NCBI RefSeq assembly: GCF_031143425.1
Contig: NC_090448.1
Coordinates: 331,154,177 to 331,218,176 of the forward strand
Origin: Pleurodeles waltl
Lineage: Eukaryota; Chordata; Amphibia; Caudata; Salamandridae
Length of the DNA stretch: 64,000 bases
Direction: 5' to 3'
The notes beneath the pieces were generated by a model, which worked only from the letters and a program-made list of their open reading frames with translations, did not search any database and was not told the origin of the DNA. This document shows positions 33,725-45,420 of this stretch, piece after piece. Made by a program: the position numbers and the translations under genes. Position 1 is the first letter of the stretch. Every line of letters begins with the position of its first letter.

Positions 33725-34430
33725 GAGCCAGATGTACAAAGCATTTTACTTGACGCAAACGGTCCATCCAGGCGGTAGGCGAATGATAAAATGCTTTTTG
33801 GCTGTATCAACCCTATTGTGTGAGTTGGTAACCTATTACCAACTTGCAAAGTAAGGTTTGCGAGTCGCTATTAGAAAAGGGCATGTTAAGGGTGTCCCTT
33901 CCTAATCCTGAGTCGCACTGGTATGTAGGAATGCTTTGTGACTGGGAATGCAGTCGCAAAACATTCACAGTTACAACCAACTTCAAGTTGCTGGTAACCC
34001 ATTTGCAAACCGGAAGGGGTCCACAAGGGACCACTTCCCCTTTGTTTTTAAGAGCAGCAGTGGTGCCAGAAACCACTGCCTACTCTTAAAAATGAAAAGA
34101 AAACTTTTCAGTTTTCTTCTTGTAATGCATCCCGCTTTCCTTTAAGAAAAACGAGCTTCATTACCAAAAAAAAAGATCGCTTTATTTGAGAGCAATCACA
34201 GACATGGTGGTCTGCTGACCCCAGCACGCCACCATCTCTGTGATTGTAACTATTCACAATTGGTCGCAAATTGCGACCTGGCTCATAAATATTGATGAGG
34301 CAGGTCAATTTATGACCCACTGCAAATCATTAAATGTGACTGACACACGTTGGTACATCGCAATTTGCGATTTCCTAACAGTGAACCACAATTAAGAAAT
34401 CGCAAAATTGATTCTTTATACATCTGGCCC
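33725..34430. mobile_element. 706-bp MITE related to Harbinger H4
   Basis: Termini GAGCCAGATGTACAAAG and CTTTATACATCTGGCCC form inverted repeats, with TAA on both sides (33722-33724 and 34431-34433). H4 has the same ends (GGGCTAGATGTAG / CTACATCTGGCCC) and the same subterminal TTGCGA/GCGAGTCGC motifs. This is therefore a non-autonomous relative of H4. It has no coding capacity. Confidence 0.8.
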
Positions 34431-35625
34431 TAATGTTTTCTGGGCAAGGGAATGGAGGAACAGAAAAAGCATCTAAAACCATGCAGAAAACAAGAGAGAG
34501 AGGGAAGAAAATAGAAGGAGGTGGCAGAATGAAGAGCAGGGAGAGTGGGGCAGTATAAAGGTGAAGGACCAGGTGTAGGACTTTGGAAATATGAGGCTCT
34601 CAGGAAGTATCTCCTATAAACAGAAATGTTGTACAAAATGGTTAAAAGAAGCACCAAGGAGGAAGGTTTATGTTGGAACATAATAGAATGGAGGGGTTAA
34701 AGGTGGTCCTCCTGATCCTGAATAGGCAACCAAAGAAGGAAAACACAAGAGGGAAGTTTAGGTGTACTGGATGCAAGAAATATGAAAAGATAGATACGGG
34801 AAGGGGCACCAATTTGTAGAAAACGTATTATAAAGTATATATCATCAAGATGGATTTGACATCTTGGAAAATGTTATTCATTTAATATAGTATGAGAAAA
34901 CAGGTTTGGTGGAAAAATGTCACCCGAATTGATCTGATATGACTCTGAACCACAATGTCACACGGTGTGTTGCTTGCTAGTGATGAATGTCTGCTACATA
35001 TTAGTGTTGAAATAGATCTGATATTCCAAGCTTACCTCAAGAAGGTGACATTTTCTGTGGCAAACAAGACATGGAGGGGCATTCATGTTGGAACTGTTGA
35101 TGAGATGAAGTAAATAATTTCAATGTCAGTGGAGCTTTGCCTATTGAAGCAGGTGGTCATTCAGTCATGAAGGGCTGTGAAGCAGTCTCCCTCCAATTTT
35201 TGATTGGAGCGGATATATGAAGGCTGGAAGGAAAAGAATATCTATGTGTTGTCATTACATAGGTGGTAGAAGAATACGAAATAAAAGAGCTTCTGTCCAA
35301 GTTGGGTGAATTTGTCAATTGTGAGACAGGGACAGTCATTGAACACTGAGCACGTGCTGGTACCAACATAGAGGTCAAGAATTGGATTGGGCATTAATGA
35401 AGGATCATGAGACAAAGAAGGGAAAATCTGAGAAATAGCTGGAACTCCAAGCCAGGTCTGTTACAGTTATCCCATCAGATGAAAGATATCCAAACAGCTG
35501 TTTTAAAAGCTGCAGATAGATAAAGCAAATGAGAAAAAAAGGTGGGTGTTCATAGATTTTTAAATCAGTAATGAATGATTTTTCATGCGGTACATAGGCC
35601 TGAACCCTCTGTTATTTTGTTTTAG
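34431..35625. other. intron sequence, no feature recognised
   Basis: No gene, repeat structure or terminal repeats could be supported. The last bases (gttattttgttttag) form the acceptor of the next exon. Confidence 0.5.
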
Positions 35626-35706
35626 GTGGCCCACATTCTGTTTTCCGAGGCACATGGGAGTTGGCACCAGCTGTGTTCTGCCGCCTCGGCTTTGCTGTTT
35701 TGATGG
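35626..35706 (+). CDS. APEH: APEH-like exon: oxyanion/HGGP region
   Basis: Acceptor ttattttgttttag; donor ATGG|gtaggt. The first two bases complete the Gly codon begun at 9867, giving PHGGPHSV across the junction. It then reads FRGTWELAPAVFCRLGFAVL. HGGPH and GFAVL are hallmark motifs of the APEH hydrolase domain, the HGG Gly backbone helping to form the oxyanion hole in S9 enzymes. The exon ends in phase 1 and joins 36165 after a 458-bp intron. There are no stops or shifts, and this is the best-conserved part together with the next exon. Confidence 0.9.
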
Positions 35707-36164
35707 GTAGGTTCAGCAGTTTACATGCATAAGTATCACTTGGAAATTAATGAATGAATATTTCTTTGTTTCTTGAACATGGGCCAGGCTAGAGTTTTTT
35801 CATAGCAGTGTAAAAATGTTTAGTGATGCGAATGTAAAACATAAGTGACACTATATAAAGAAATTAGTGTGATCGTTAGGTTAGTACAGATTTTCATGAT
35901 CATTTAACAGATGAAGATAGGTGGGGCACACGTGTCAAGCATAAATGAAGAGGTATGCGAGTGTGAGTGTGAGTGCCTCGGATCACTATTTCCAATCATG
36001 ATATTGGACAGCAGATCATCTGCTGGACTTCTTGACCATTTGATCTTCCCAAATGAAGAGAAACACATAAAGACATTATTCTGGGATGGGCATTTAGGTA
36101 GCCTTGCTTTCTTGTTTCTTCACTGTTACAGGATTAAAAAAAAGAAATTCTGCTTTCTCCACAG

Positions 36165-36253
36165 TTAATTACAGAGGCTCCACAGGCTTTGGACAAGATA
36201 GTATTGACTCGTTGATGGGCAGAGTTGGAGAACAGGATGTGAAAGATGTGCAG
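36165..36253 (+). CDS. APEH: APEH-like exon: NYRGSTGFG region
   Basis: Acceptor tttctccacag; donor GTGCAG|gtttga. With the G at 35706 the join gives VNYRGSTGFGQDSI, then VGEQDVKDVQ, ending in phase 0. NYRGSTGFGQ and QDVKDVQ are near-invariant in vertebrate APEH and sit just before the nucleophile-elbow exon (GGSHGG). That next exon was not found in the remaining 27 kb. Either it lies beyond the window, which is plausible given the 25.8-kb upstream intron, or this copy is incomplete. Confidence 0.92.
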
Positions 36254-36466
36254 GTTTGAGGCTCTCCTCACATTTCCCACTTCTTTAGGAGTGTGGCTCA
36301 GGCGTATACCTTTAAGGTCCAGGTGGGATTGTTATTGCATGCACCATAGCCTTTGAAACATCATCCCACACAGCCACTGACATACAAGGAACAGTATATT
36401 GCACCAAAACAAGCATACATGAACCAAACACATGCCTCTTGGTCTCCTGCTGAATCTAGTATTAGC

Positions 36467-36900
36467 CAGTGGCGGCTCCTCTGCTATGGCGGAGGAGCGT
36501 CGCCACCCCCCACAGAAGAAGCAACTGCAAACCTTTCACAAGGAAAGCATAATAAAGTATGTTTATTATCCTTTCCTTGCGAAAGGGGTGGGGTCATGTG
36601 GGATGACAGGGATGAGGAGAGTACACCGTGCACTCCCCACAGTGCGCAGGTCTCTTTGGCCAGCCATCTTGGGCCGGCAAACAAAAACATGCGCATTGTA
36701 CTCTCTCCAGCCCAGCACTGTGTTGCCAGCCTGGAGAGAGCAGGCACAGGCTCCTAGTCTGCCTGGGAGAGCCCTGGCTGGGTGCTCCCAGCCAATCCTA
36801 ACGCAGCTCGGAGCAGCGTCAGGATTGGCCACAGGGCAGGCTGGGAGCTGTGCCTGTCTGCAGTGACGAGAAAAAGAGGAGCGGCGTGGCCAGTGAGCAG
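36467..36900. repeat. possible hAT-type non-autonomous element
   Basis: Begins CAGTGGCGGCTCCTC, a terminus commonly seen in vertebrate hAT elements, and contains a short internal palindrome around 36535-36590 (TTTCACAAGGAAAG / CTTTCCTTGCGAAAG). No matching right terminus or 8-bp duplication was found, so the right edge is a guess. Confidence 0.3.
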
Positions 36901-38790
36901 GTACTTACAAAACAATATATATATTAAATGTGTCCCCTGCCCCCTTTGACCACGTGCTGCACCCACCCCGCCCCTTCAGAGCGCGGTGATCCTAGATTGG
37001 CATTAGCTACACTGACTGGGAAAACCGTTGAGAGAGCAACACCACTGATGCACACTCCATATATAGACAATAAAAACGAACTCAAAACATTTGGGTAATA
37101 TTTTTTGATAAACAGCTTTATTCTCAACAATACTATCTTCTGCAGATCTGCAGTACACATTTTAGGTGGTCAGAACTGTGGGGAACACGTACGATAGAGA
37201 TAAAAGAGCCATGCAGCAATGCACATTACAGAGAAGACCTCACAGTATCAGGGACAACAGGTGGACTGTACAACTTCCAAAAATGTACTATAAGAGCTCT
37301 CCTCAAAGATTTATGCACCTGAACCCATTACAGACCTGCACATGTTAATGCAGTACCACCTCTAAGAACCTGAAATCTTCATCAGGCTGTGATTGATGTT
37401 CTCCCCTCTTTCATCGTAGCCTCTATTACTGGACCCTTTGAAGATGTTGCTCTGCTTGGTCTACCCTACTTCAGCTTCCCTCATGCAATTGATTATATAT
37501 AGAATTATAGATGGGTAATTGTGAATCATGGATGGGTAACATGGAGTGCTGTTCACCGAGGGCTTATGAGTGATATCAGATACAGAAGAGCAAAGCTTGA
37601 GCTGTCAATGAAGTAACTGAGAACCCCCAGATGAAAAACATTCCTGTTATTTACTTTTTAGCTATGAATAATATTATGTTATGTTATGTATGACACCCAA
37701 AATCATGTGCCAATGTTTTCAATTGATATGCAAGGACATGGGAGTAATAGCGGGCCTTACATAGCATGGTCTCTACTCTATCCGAAATACAAAAAACACC
37801 CTGGCCATCTGCCACCCACCACTCTCTCTTCCTTCTCTGCCCCTCCAGAAGCTTTGCTCCTTGCCCTCCAGCGCTACTCTTGCAGACTCTCAGAAAGCCT
37901 AGACCAAGCAGCCTGGAATTCCTTTAAGACATAGCAACAGTTGTTAATAAGTTCTGTTACTACATCACGGTAGTGATTTACTGGATTTAGAATCCAGGTA
38001 TTTATGATACTACTTAATTTGTAAAAGAATAACTACAGGGTTCCAAAGTTCTGCTCAGACGCCCAACACCAGCACCATCGAGCATTGGGGTGGTGAATTT
38101 CAAGGTAGGTAACCTGAATTCAACCTCATGCCATCAGACACTACTTACCTTTTCTTTCAGTTTTGCAGGTTGTTTTGTTCATTTGTCACTGTTTTTGTCT
38201 TTGTCTTTTTCCTTCTTCCTCTGTATTGTGTTTTTCTTTCACTTGCTCTGGATCAAAGCCTGTTGAGGAAAAATAAGTGCTGGTCCTGTTGGAACGTAAC
38301 ATTTTAGTAATGCTTTTTAGTGACCCAGACATCAGCAGAAAGTTTCATGTTAAAAGTTTACATGGAGAAAAGCTGCACTGACACGTAGTTTAAAAGTGCT
38401 TATGTTTTATTTTTGCAGTGATCACCATTGTGCCTACCAGGATTGACAATGCTAACAAGAGTAGAATAATGTTGAAGTATATTTTAAACATTAGAGTGAC
38501 TGCTAGTAGTCAAACAAGATTGATTTCATAATGTTTAATGTGCATAAATAAATGCACTTCGCTGTCATACCTAATGTGAATCTTTAACAAAGACTGCAAT
38601 TCATAGTGAAATGTTTTTACATATCCTAATGATGTACTATTAATGCTGAATTTATAAATTGCATATTATGGGTGTTTTATTATTAAATATATTATTGCAG
38701 TATATTTCTTGTGTTAGCATAACTAGGCCCGTAGACTTCATATTTGCAGTCATGTAAAAGTGATGAATCATTCTTTTTCTTTAACATTAA
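36901..38790. other. non-coding stretch with one doubtful exon-like segment
   Basis: Mostly AT-rich sequence without recognised features. At 37421-37500 a good acceptor (ctctttcatcgtag) precedes an 80-bp open segment (see findings). Otherwise nothing is seen. Confidence 0.4.
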
Positions 38791-38970
38791 GGGCCTGATT
38801 ACAACTTTGGAGGAGGTGTTAATCCGTCCCAAATGTGACGGATATACCACCAGCCGTATTACGAGTTCCATAGGATATAATGGACTCGTAATACGGCTGG
38901 TGGTATATCCGTCACTTTACCATCACTTTTGGGGCGGATTAACACCTCCTCCAAAGTTGTAATCAGGCCC
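38791..38970. mobile_element. 180-bp near-perfect palindromic MITE
   Basis: GGGCCTGATTACAAC at the left is mirrored by GTTGTAATCAGGCCC at the right, and most of the 180 bp pairs, leaving a small central loop near 38870-38885. TAA flanks both sides (38788-38790 and 38971-38973). The termini closely resemble H2 (GGCCCTCATTACAAC), so it is probably mobilised by the H1/H2/H3 transposase. Confidence 0.9.
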
Positions 38971-39214
38971 TAATTTTTCTATTAGGTTATTTTTATGAAT
39001 AGTAAAGGGTCCCATTGCTTAATCTCACAAGGCTGTTTCTAAACGACCTTGGTTTCTGAACAATTAGGCCTAAACATGGACTACGTGTGAACTAAATTGT
39101 TTCTTTCAACATGAACTTTCACATGAGAAGAAGATTAGTCCATAGTATACCCTGGAAAGAATTCCTCTGGTTACAAAGTAATAGAAAATTGTAATTGACT
39201 AATGGATTCACACG

Positions 39215-39402
39215 GAACCAAAACCCACCAGCATTGCTGACCACCACGGGCAGAGCACCTCACCAAATCCTGAACTCCTAAACCCCCATCACCAAAGAGA
39301 ACACCCAAAGACTGACAAACTCCATCCACTCTGGAGCACCCTCAGATCCGTGCCCTCATCACATCTTTAACCTGGCCAGTGCCACCATAGTACTGGACCT
39401 CT
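39215..39402 (+). pseudogene. CR1/L2-type LINE, left fragment
   Basis: Pre-RT sequence of the LINE that resumes at 42405. A reading such as FNLASATIVLDL at 39370-39402 runs directly into the sequence after the solo LTR. The 5' limit is unclear. Confidence 0.55.
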
Positions 39403-42399
39403 TGTAGGAAAGTACCATCTTGCCTGGCACGTTACCCCAATATTTCACTGTATATATGTTGTTTTAGTTGTATGTGTTACTGGGACCCTGCCAGCCAGGG
39501 CCCCAGTGCTCATAAGTGTGCCCTGTATGTGTTCCCTGTGTGATGACTAACTGTCTCACTGAGGCTCTGCTAACCAGAACCTCAGTGGTTATGCTCTCTC
39601 TTTGCTTTCCAAATTGTCACTAACAGGCTAGTGACCAATTTCACCAATTCACATTGGCATACTGGAACACCCTTATAATTCCCTAGTATATGGTACTGAG
39701 GTACCCAGGGTATTGGGGTTCCAGGAGATCCCTATGGGCTGCAGCATTTCTTTTGCCACCCATAGGGAGCTCTGACAATTCTTACACAGGCCTGCCATTG
39801 CAGCCTGAGTGAAATAACGTCCACGTTATTTCACAGCCATTTACCACTGCACTTAAGTAACTTATAAGTCACCTATATGTCTAACCTTTACCTGGTAAAG
39901 GTTGGGTGCTAAGTTACTTAGTGTGTGGGCACCCTGGCACTAGCCAAGGTGCCCCCACATTGTTCAGCAAATTCCCCGGACTTTGTGAGTGCGGGGACAC
40001 CATTACACGGGTGCACTATACATATGTCACTACATATGTATAGCGTCACAATGGTAACTCCGAACATGGCCATGTAACATGTCTAAGATCATGGAATTGT
40101 CACCCCAATGCCATTTTGGCATTGGGGAGACAACTCCATGATCCCCCGAGTCTCTAGCACAGACCCGGGTACTGCCAAACTACCTTTCCCGGGGTTTCAC
40201 TGCAGCTGCTGCTGCTGCCAACCCCTCAGACAGGTTTCTGCCCTCCTGGGGTCCAGCCAGGCTTGGCCCAGGAAGGCAGAACAAAGGACTTCCTCAGAGA
40301 GAGGGTGTTACACCCTCTCCCTTTAGAAAAAGGTGTCAGGGCTGGGGAGGAGTAGCCTCCCCCAGCCTCTGGAAATGCTTTGATGGGCACAGATGGTGCC
40401 CATCTCTGCATAAGCCAGTCAACACCGGTTCAGCGATCCCCCAGCCCTGCTCTGGCGCGAAACTGGACAAAGGAAAGGGGAGTGACCACTCCCCTGACCT
40501 TCACCTCCCCTGGGAGGTGCCCAGAGCTCCTCCAGTGTGCTCCAGACCTCTGCCATCTTGGAAACAGAGGTGCTGCTGGCACACTGGACTGCTCTGAGTG
40601 GCCAGGGCCAGCAGGTGACGTCAGAGACTCCTTCTGATAGGCTCTTACCTGTGTTGCTAGCCTATCCTCCTTCCTAAGTAGCCAAACCTCCTTTTCTGGC
40701 TATTTAGGGTCTCTGCTTTGGGGAATTCTTGAGATAACGAATGCAAGAGCTCATCAGAGTTCCTCTGCATCTCTCTCTTCACCTTCTGCCAAGGAATCGA
40801 CCGCTGACTGCTCTGGACGCCTGCAAAACCGCAACAAAGTAGCAAAGACGACTACTGCAACCTTGTATCGCTGATCCAGCCGCCTTCTCGGCTGCTTTCC
40901 TGGTGGTGCATGCTGTGGGGGTAGTCTGCCTCCTCTCTGCACTAGAAGCTCCGAAGAAATCTCCTGTGGGTCGACGGAATCTTCCCCCTGCAACCGCAGG
41001 CACCAAAAGACTGCATCACCGGTCCTCTGGGTCCCCTCTCAGCACGACGAGCGTGGTCCCTGGAACTCGGCAACTCTGTCCAAGTGACTCCCACAGTCCA
41101 GTGACTCTTCAGTCCAAGTTTGGTGGAGGTAAGTCCTTGCCTCCCCACGGTAGACTGCATTGTTGGGTACCGCGTGATTTGCAGCTGCTCCGGCTCCTGT
41201 GCACTCTTCCAGGATTTCCTTTGTGCACAGCCAAGCCTGGGTCCCCGATACTCTAACCTGCAGAGCACAACCTCCTGAGTTGTCCTCCGGCATCGTGGGA
41301 CCTTCTTTTGTGACTTCGGGTGAGCTCCGGTTCACTCTTCTTCGTAGTGCCTGTTCTGGCACTTCTGCGGGTGCTACTTGCTTCTGAATGGGCTTCTTGT
41401 CTTGCTGGGTGCCCCCTCTGTCTCCTGACGCAATTGGCCACATCCTGGTCCCTCCTGAGCCACAGCAGCATCCAAAAACCCTAACCACGACCCTTGGAGC
41501 TACCAAGGCTTGTTTGCGGTCTTTCTGCATGGAAACACCTCTGCAAGCTTCTTCACGATGTGGGACATCCATCCACCAAAGGGGAAGTTCCTAGTCCTCT
41601 TTGTTCTTGCAGAATCCACAGCTTCTACCATCCAGTGGCAGCTTCTTTGCACCCTTAGCTGGCATTTCTTGGGCATCTGCCCACTCACGACTTGAGTGTG
41701 ACTCTTGGACTTGGTCCCCTTGTTCCACAGGTACTCTCGTCTGGAAATCCATCGTTGTTGCATTGCTGATGTTGGTCTTCCTTGCAGAATTCCCCTATCA
41801 CGACTTCTGTGCTCTCTGGGGAACTTAGGTGCACTTTGCACCCACTTTTCAGGGTCTTGGGGTGTGCTATTTTTCTAACCCTCACTGTTTTCTTACAGTC
41901 CCAGCGACCCTCTACAAGGTCATATAGGTTTGGGGTCCATTCGTGATTCGCATTCTACTTTTGGAGTATATGGTTTGTGTTGCCCCCATACCTATGTGCT
42001 CTCATTGCAATCTATTGTGACTGTACATTGCTTGCATTGCTTTCTATTGCTATTACTGCATATTTTTGGTATTGTGTACATATATCTTGTGTATATTTGC
42101 TATCCTCATACTGAGGGTACTCACTGAGATACTTTTGGCATATTGTCATAAAAATAAAGTACTTTTATTTTTAGTATATCTGTGTATTGTGTTTTCTTAT
42201 GATATTGTGCATATGACACCAGTGGTATAGTAGGAGCTTTACACGTCTCCTAGTTCAGCCTAAGCTGCTCTGCTAAGCTACCCTTTTCTATCAGCCTAAG
42301 CTGCTAGACACCTCTTCTACACTAATAAGGGATAACTGGGCCTGGTGCAGAGTCTAAAGTACCCCTTGGTACCACTACAAACCAGGCCAGCCTCCTACA
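39403..42399. mobile_element. 3-kb solo LTR
   Basis: Begins TGTAGGAAAG and ends CCTCCTACA (inverted TGTAGGA/TCCTACA), with an exact 5-bp duplication CCTCT on both sides (39398-39402 and 42400-42404). It interrupts a LINE. AATAAA occurs near 42155, followed by T-rich sequence. No gag, pol or env frame is seen; the frames present on both strands (up to 177 codons) have no motifs. This is what is left after recombination between two LTRs of a retrotransposon, with an unusually long LTR. Confidence 0.75.
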
Positions 42400-42404
42400 C
42401 CTCT

Positions 42405-43848
42405 GCCGAATCATCAACCAATCCTTTGAGACAAAATCAACCCGCTACTCAAGAAACCCACCGCCGACTCAAAGAAGCTTAAGAACTACAGACTCTTCTC
42501 TCTGCTTCCTTCCCCAGCCAGGTAACAGAGAAAGCCGTTAACCAACATCTCACCAAAGTCCTCGAGACACACCATATCCTAGACACATCCCAATTTGGAT
42601 TCAGAGGCAACCACAGCACTGAAACCACACTCCTAGCAGCCACCGACGGCATACGCATCATACTGGACCGCAGAGGCATGGCCACACTCATCCTCCTCAA
42701 CCTCTACGCTGTGCTTGTCACCATACCCTCTGCGACAGCCTATGTGACACCGGCATCTGAGATAAAGCACTGAATTGGATCAGGTCCTTCCTCACCAGAA
42801 AAACACAGTGTCAGACTACCCAAAGACACATGCTGCGGAGTGCCCCAAGGATCTTCACTCAGCCCAACGCTTTTCAACATATACATGTACATGACCCCAC
42901 TTGCCAAGATCAAAAAACAACACGGGCTAAACAACGTATCCTATGCCAACAACACCTAATTGATCCTCTCCATGTCTGAAGACTCTGCAATGGCCAAGAA
43001 AAAGTTCCACAACAGGATATGAGCAGTCGCCGTCTCAATGGAAGTCAGCTGCCTCAAACTCAACTCAGAGAATACAGAGATCCTCGTAATAGGCTCCAAA
43101 CCTTCTGCCTGGAACGATTTCTGGTGGCCCACCACTCTGGGAAATGCCCACCCCCACTGACCACACACGCAACCTGGGTATCATCCTGGACTCCTCTCTA
43201 TGTATGACCGCCAAGTTAATGCCGACTCTTCGTCATGCTTCTACACCTTCCTACTCCTGCAGAAGATTTTCAATGTGGATTCCCTCCGACACGAGGAAGA
43301 CTGTCACCCACACACTCGTCACTAGCAAACTGGACTATGGCAACGCACTCTATGCCGGCATCACAAAGAAACTTCAAGCAAGACTACAAAGGATCCAGAA
43401 TGCAGCAGCCAGACTCATCCTGGACATTCCCAGACACAGCCACATCTCCTCCCAACTCAGAGACCTACACTGTCTCCCAGTCAACAAGCGTTTCACATAC
43501 AAGCTCCTGATCCACACCTACAAAGCACTGCACAGCATAGGTCTGGCATATCTCAACTACCGCCTCACCTTCTAAGTACCCAGCAGGCATCTCCGTTATT
43601 CCCAACTCGCCCTTGCAGCCATCCCCAAGATCCAGAAAAGCACAGCAGGAGGAAGATCTTTCTCCTACCGCGCAGCCCAGATATGGAACACACTATCTCT
43701 CAAGCTCAGGTAGATCACATCACTAAAGCAGCTCAGGAAGGACCTCAAGACCTGGCTCTTCAACTGAGCAGCACACCTACAAACAGCGCCTTCAGACCCT
43801 ATGGGTGATTACCTGAGCTCTACAAATCTCTGATTGATTGATTGAAGA
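42405..43848 (+). pseudogene. CR1/L2-type LINE reverse transcriptase, right part
   Basis: Frames give RT blocks in order: a QFGFRGNHSTET-like block near 42590, LCDTG near 42742, WIRSFLTRKTQ near 42780, PQGS-like sequence near 42850, an A(N/D)(N/D) box near 42945, and the post-RT frame 43144-43575 (HTRNLGIILDSSLCM, SKLDYGNALYAG, RLQRIQNAAARLIL). The 3' end finishes TCTGATTGATTGATTGA, the short tail repeat typical of L2/CR1-like LINEs. Frameshifts and stops show it is inactive. Confidence 0.85.
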
Positions 43849-44151
43849 AGGAGATAACTTCAGACCAAACCTGAGAAAACATAGGCCCTCATTACAACTG
43901 TGGTGGTCGGTGTGAAAGCGGCGGTAATACCGCCAACATGCCGGCGGTAAAAAAAATGAGATCACGACCACAGCGGAAACCTCCAACACAGACAGCCACT
44001 TTAAACACCGCGGCGGTAACTGCCAACAGTCAGGCGGAAGACAATGTACCGCCCACCCCATCACAACCCGCCTAACCACCAGCTTTTCCAGGGCGGAACC
44101 AATGCCATCAAAAGCACGGTGGAAACAGAACACAGAAGGGAAACCACTCAC

Positions 44152-44262
44152 CTCTCGACACTCAACAAAGAACCAGGACGCCACAGAGCCCGAGTTACAG
44201 GTCCTGTCCATGCTGGTCTACCTCCTCCTCTACCAGGAATACGAAAGGCAGCGGTACTGCAC
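44152..44262 (-). other. possible last internal exon of H2 MybB region
   Basis: Counterpart of H1 26697-26823. The reverse strand has gtactag|GTGCAGTACCGCTG and later GAGAG|gtgagt. The frame is not clearly open, so coding status is doubtful. Confidence 0.3.
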
Positions 44263-44705
44263 CTAGTACACGGGGGATGAAAAAGAGAGTGACACACACA
44301 CGCAACATGCAACACCCCCACCCCCACCCTCACCCACAACACCATACACACAAACACATGCAACAACATTACATTTACACCCCGTAACCCCCTGAAAGAA
44401 CGCAAGGACAAAAGGAATTGAGTTAAATTAGTGATATATTAGAAATGGGCAGAGATACGTAATGAATAGAAAAACAGTATTTACAAAAATATACAATATG
44501 TACATAAGGCCGTACATTGTCCCTTCCAAATGTCCGTGGGCCACTGGGCCACAAATCAGAGGCCAAGCCCACACTTGACTCCTGCCTCAATATGGGGAGA
44601 ACACTGCAGGGGCATCAGGTCGAAAACACACAGGCACCTCAGGGGGATAGGAAGGGGGGTTCACCTCAGCCGGAAGATGGAATAACATCACTGCTCCTCG
44701 AGGGG

Positions 44706-44880
44706 GCTCCATGCCCACTGCTTGGTCCGGGGGAGTGCAAGGCCACAGTCTCTCAAGTGGATGGTTTGCCCATTGCTTGGTCCTGGGGAGTGCAAAGCCA
44801 CAGTCTCTCAAGTCTCTCAAGTGGGTGGTTTTCCCACTGCTTGGTCCTGGGGAGTGCAAAGCCACAGTCTCTCAAGTGGA
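44706..44880. repeat. H2 minisatellite related to the H1 64-bp unit
   Basis: Three units containing TGCTTGGTCCTGGGGAGTGC and then AAAGCCACAGTCTCTCAAGT. These correspond to the reverse complement of the H1 unit, as expected from the opposite orientation. CTCTCAAGT is locally doubled at about 44805-44821. Confidence 0.8.
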
Positions 44881-45305
44881 TGTTTTCTTCCACTGGTTCT
44901 GGAGAGGGCTTTGTGCCAAGTGTGCTTCATGCTGCCAAGGATAGGGTGAAGGGTGAGTGGATGCCTTTCTCCACTGGTTCTGGAGGAGGCTTTGTGCCCA
45001 GTCTGCTTCATCCTGCCAAGGATAGGGTGAGTGGATGCCTTTCTACACTGGTTCTGGAGGGGGCTTTGTGCCCAGTCTGCTTCATCCTGCCAAGGATAGG
45101 GTGAGTGGATGCCTTTCTCCACTGGTTCTGGAGGGGGCCTTGTGCCCAGTGTGCTTCATCCTGCCAAGGATAGGGTGAGTGGATGCCTTTCTCCACTGGT
45201 TCTGGAGGGGGCTTTGTGCCCAGTCAGCTTCATCCTGCCAAGGATAGGATAAGTGGATGCCTTTCTCCACTGGTTCTGGAGGCGGCCTTGTGCCCAGTGA
45301 AGCAA
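44878..45305. repeat. 74-bp minisatellite inside H2
   Basis: Five to six units with a period of 74 bp (starts at 44959, 45033, 45107, 45181 and 45255) of the type GGATGCCTTTCTCCACTGGT. It replaces the 30-bp array of H1 at the equivalent position. The minus frames running through it are repeat artefacts. Confidence 0.9.
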
Positions 45306-45420
45306 CAGTTTGGGAGTGGCAGTTCACATTCCCTCACCTGGGTGTCTGAGGCACGAGATTTGCAGGGAACAGGTTGAATGATAGTCCATGGAGGCAGGGC
45401 TAGACTCCATCCTGCGGCGG

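Noticed and set aside
40903..41841. Several frames over 100 codons on both strands inside the 3-kb LTR
   Set aside because: Open simultaneously on both strands in GC-rich LTR sequence, with no motifs and no shared start.
44517..45327. Long frames on both strands with repeats of WSWGVQSHS or EKGIHSPYPWQDEA type
   Set aside because: Artefacts of the H2 minisatellites.
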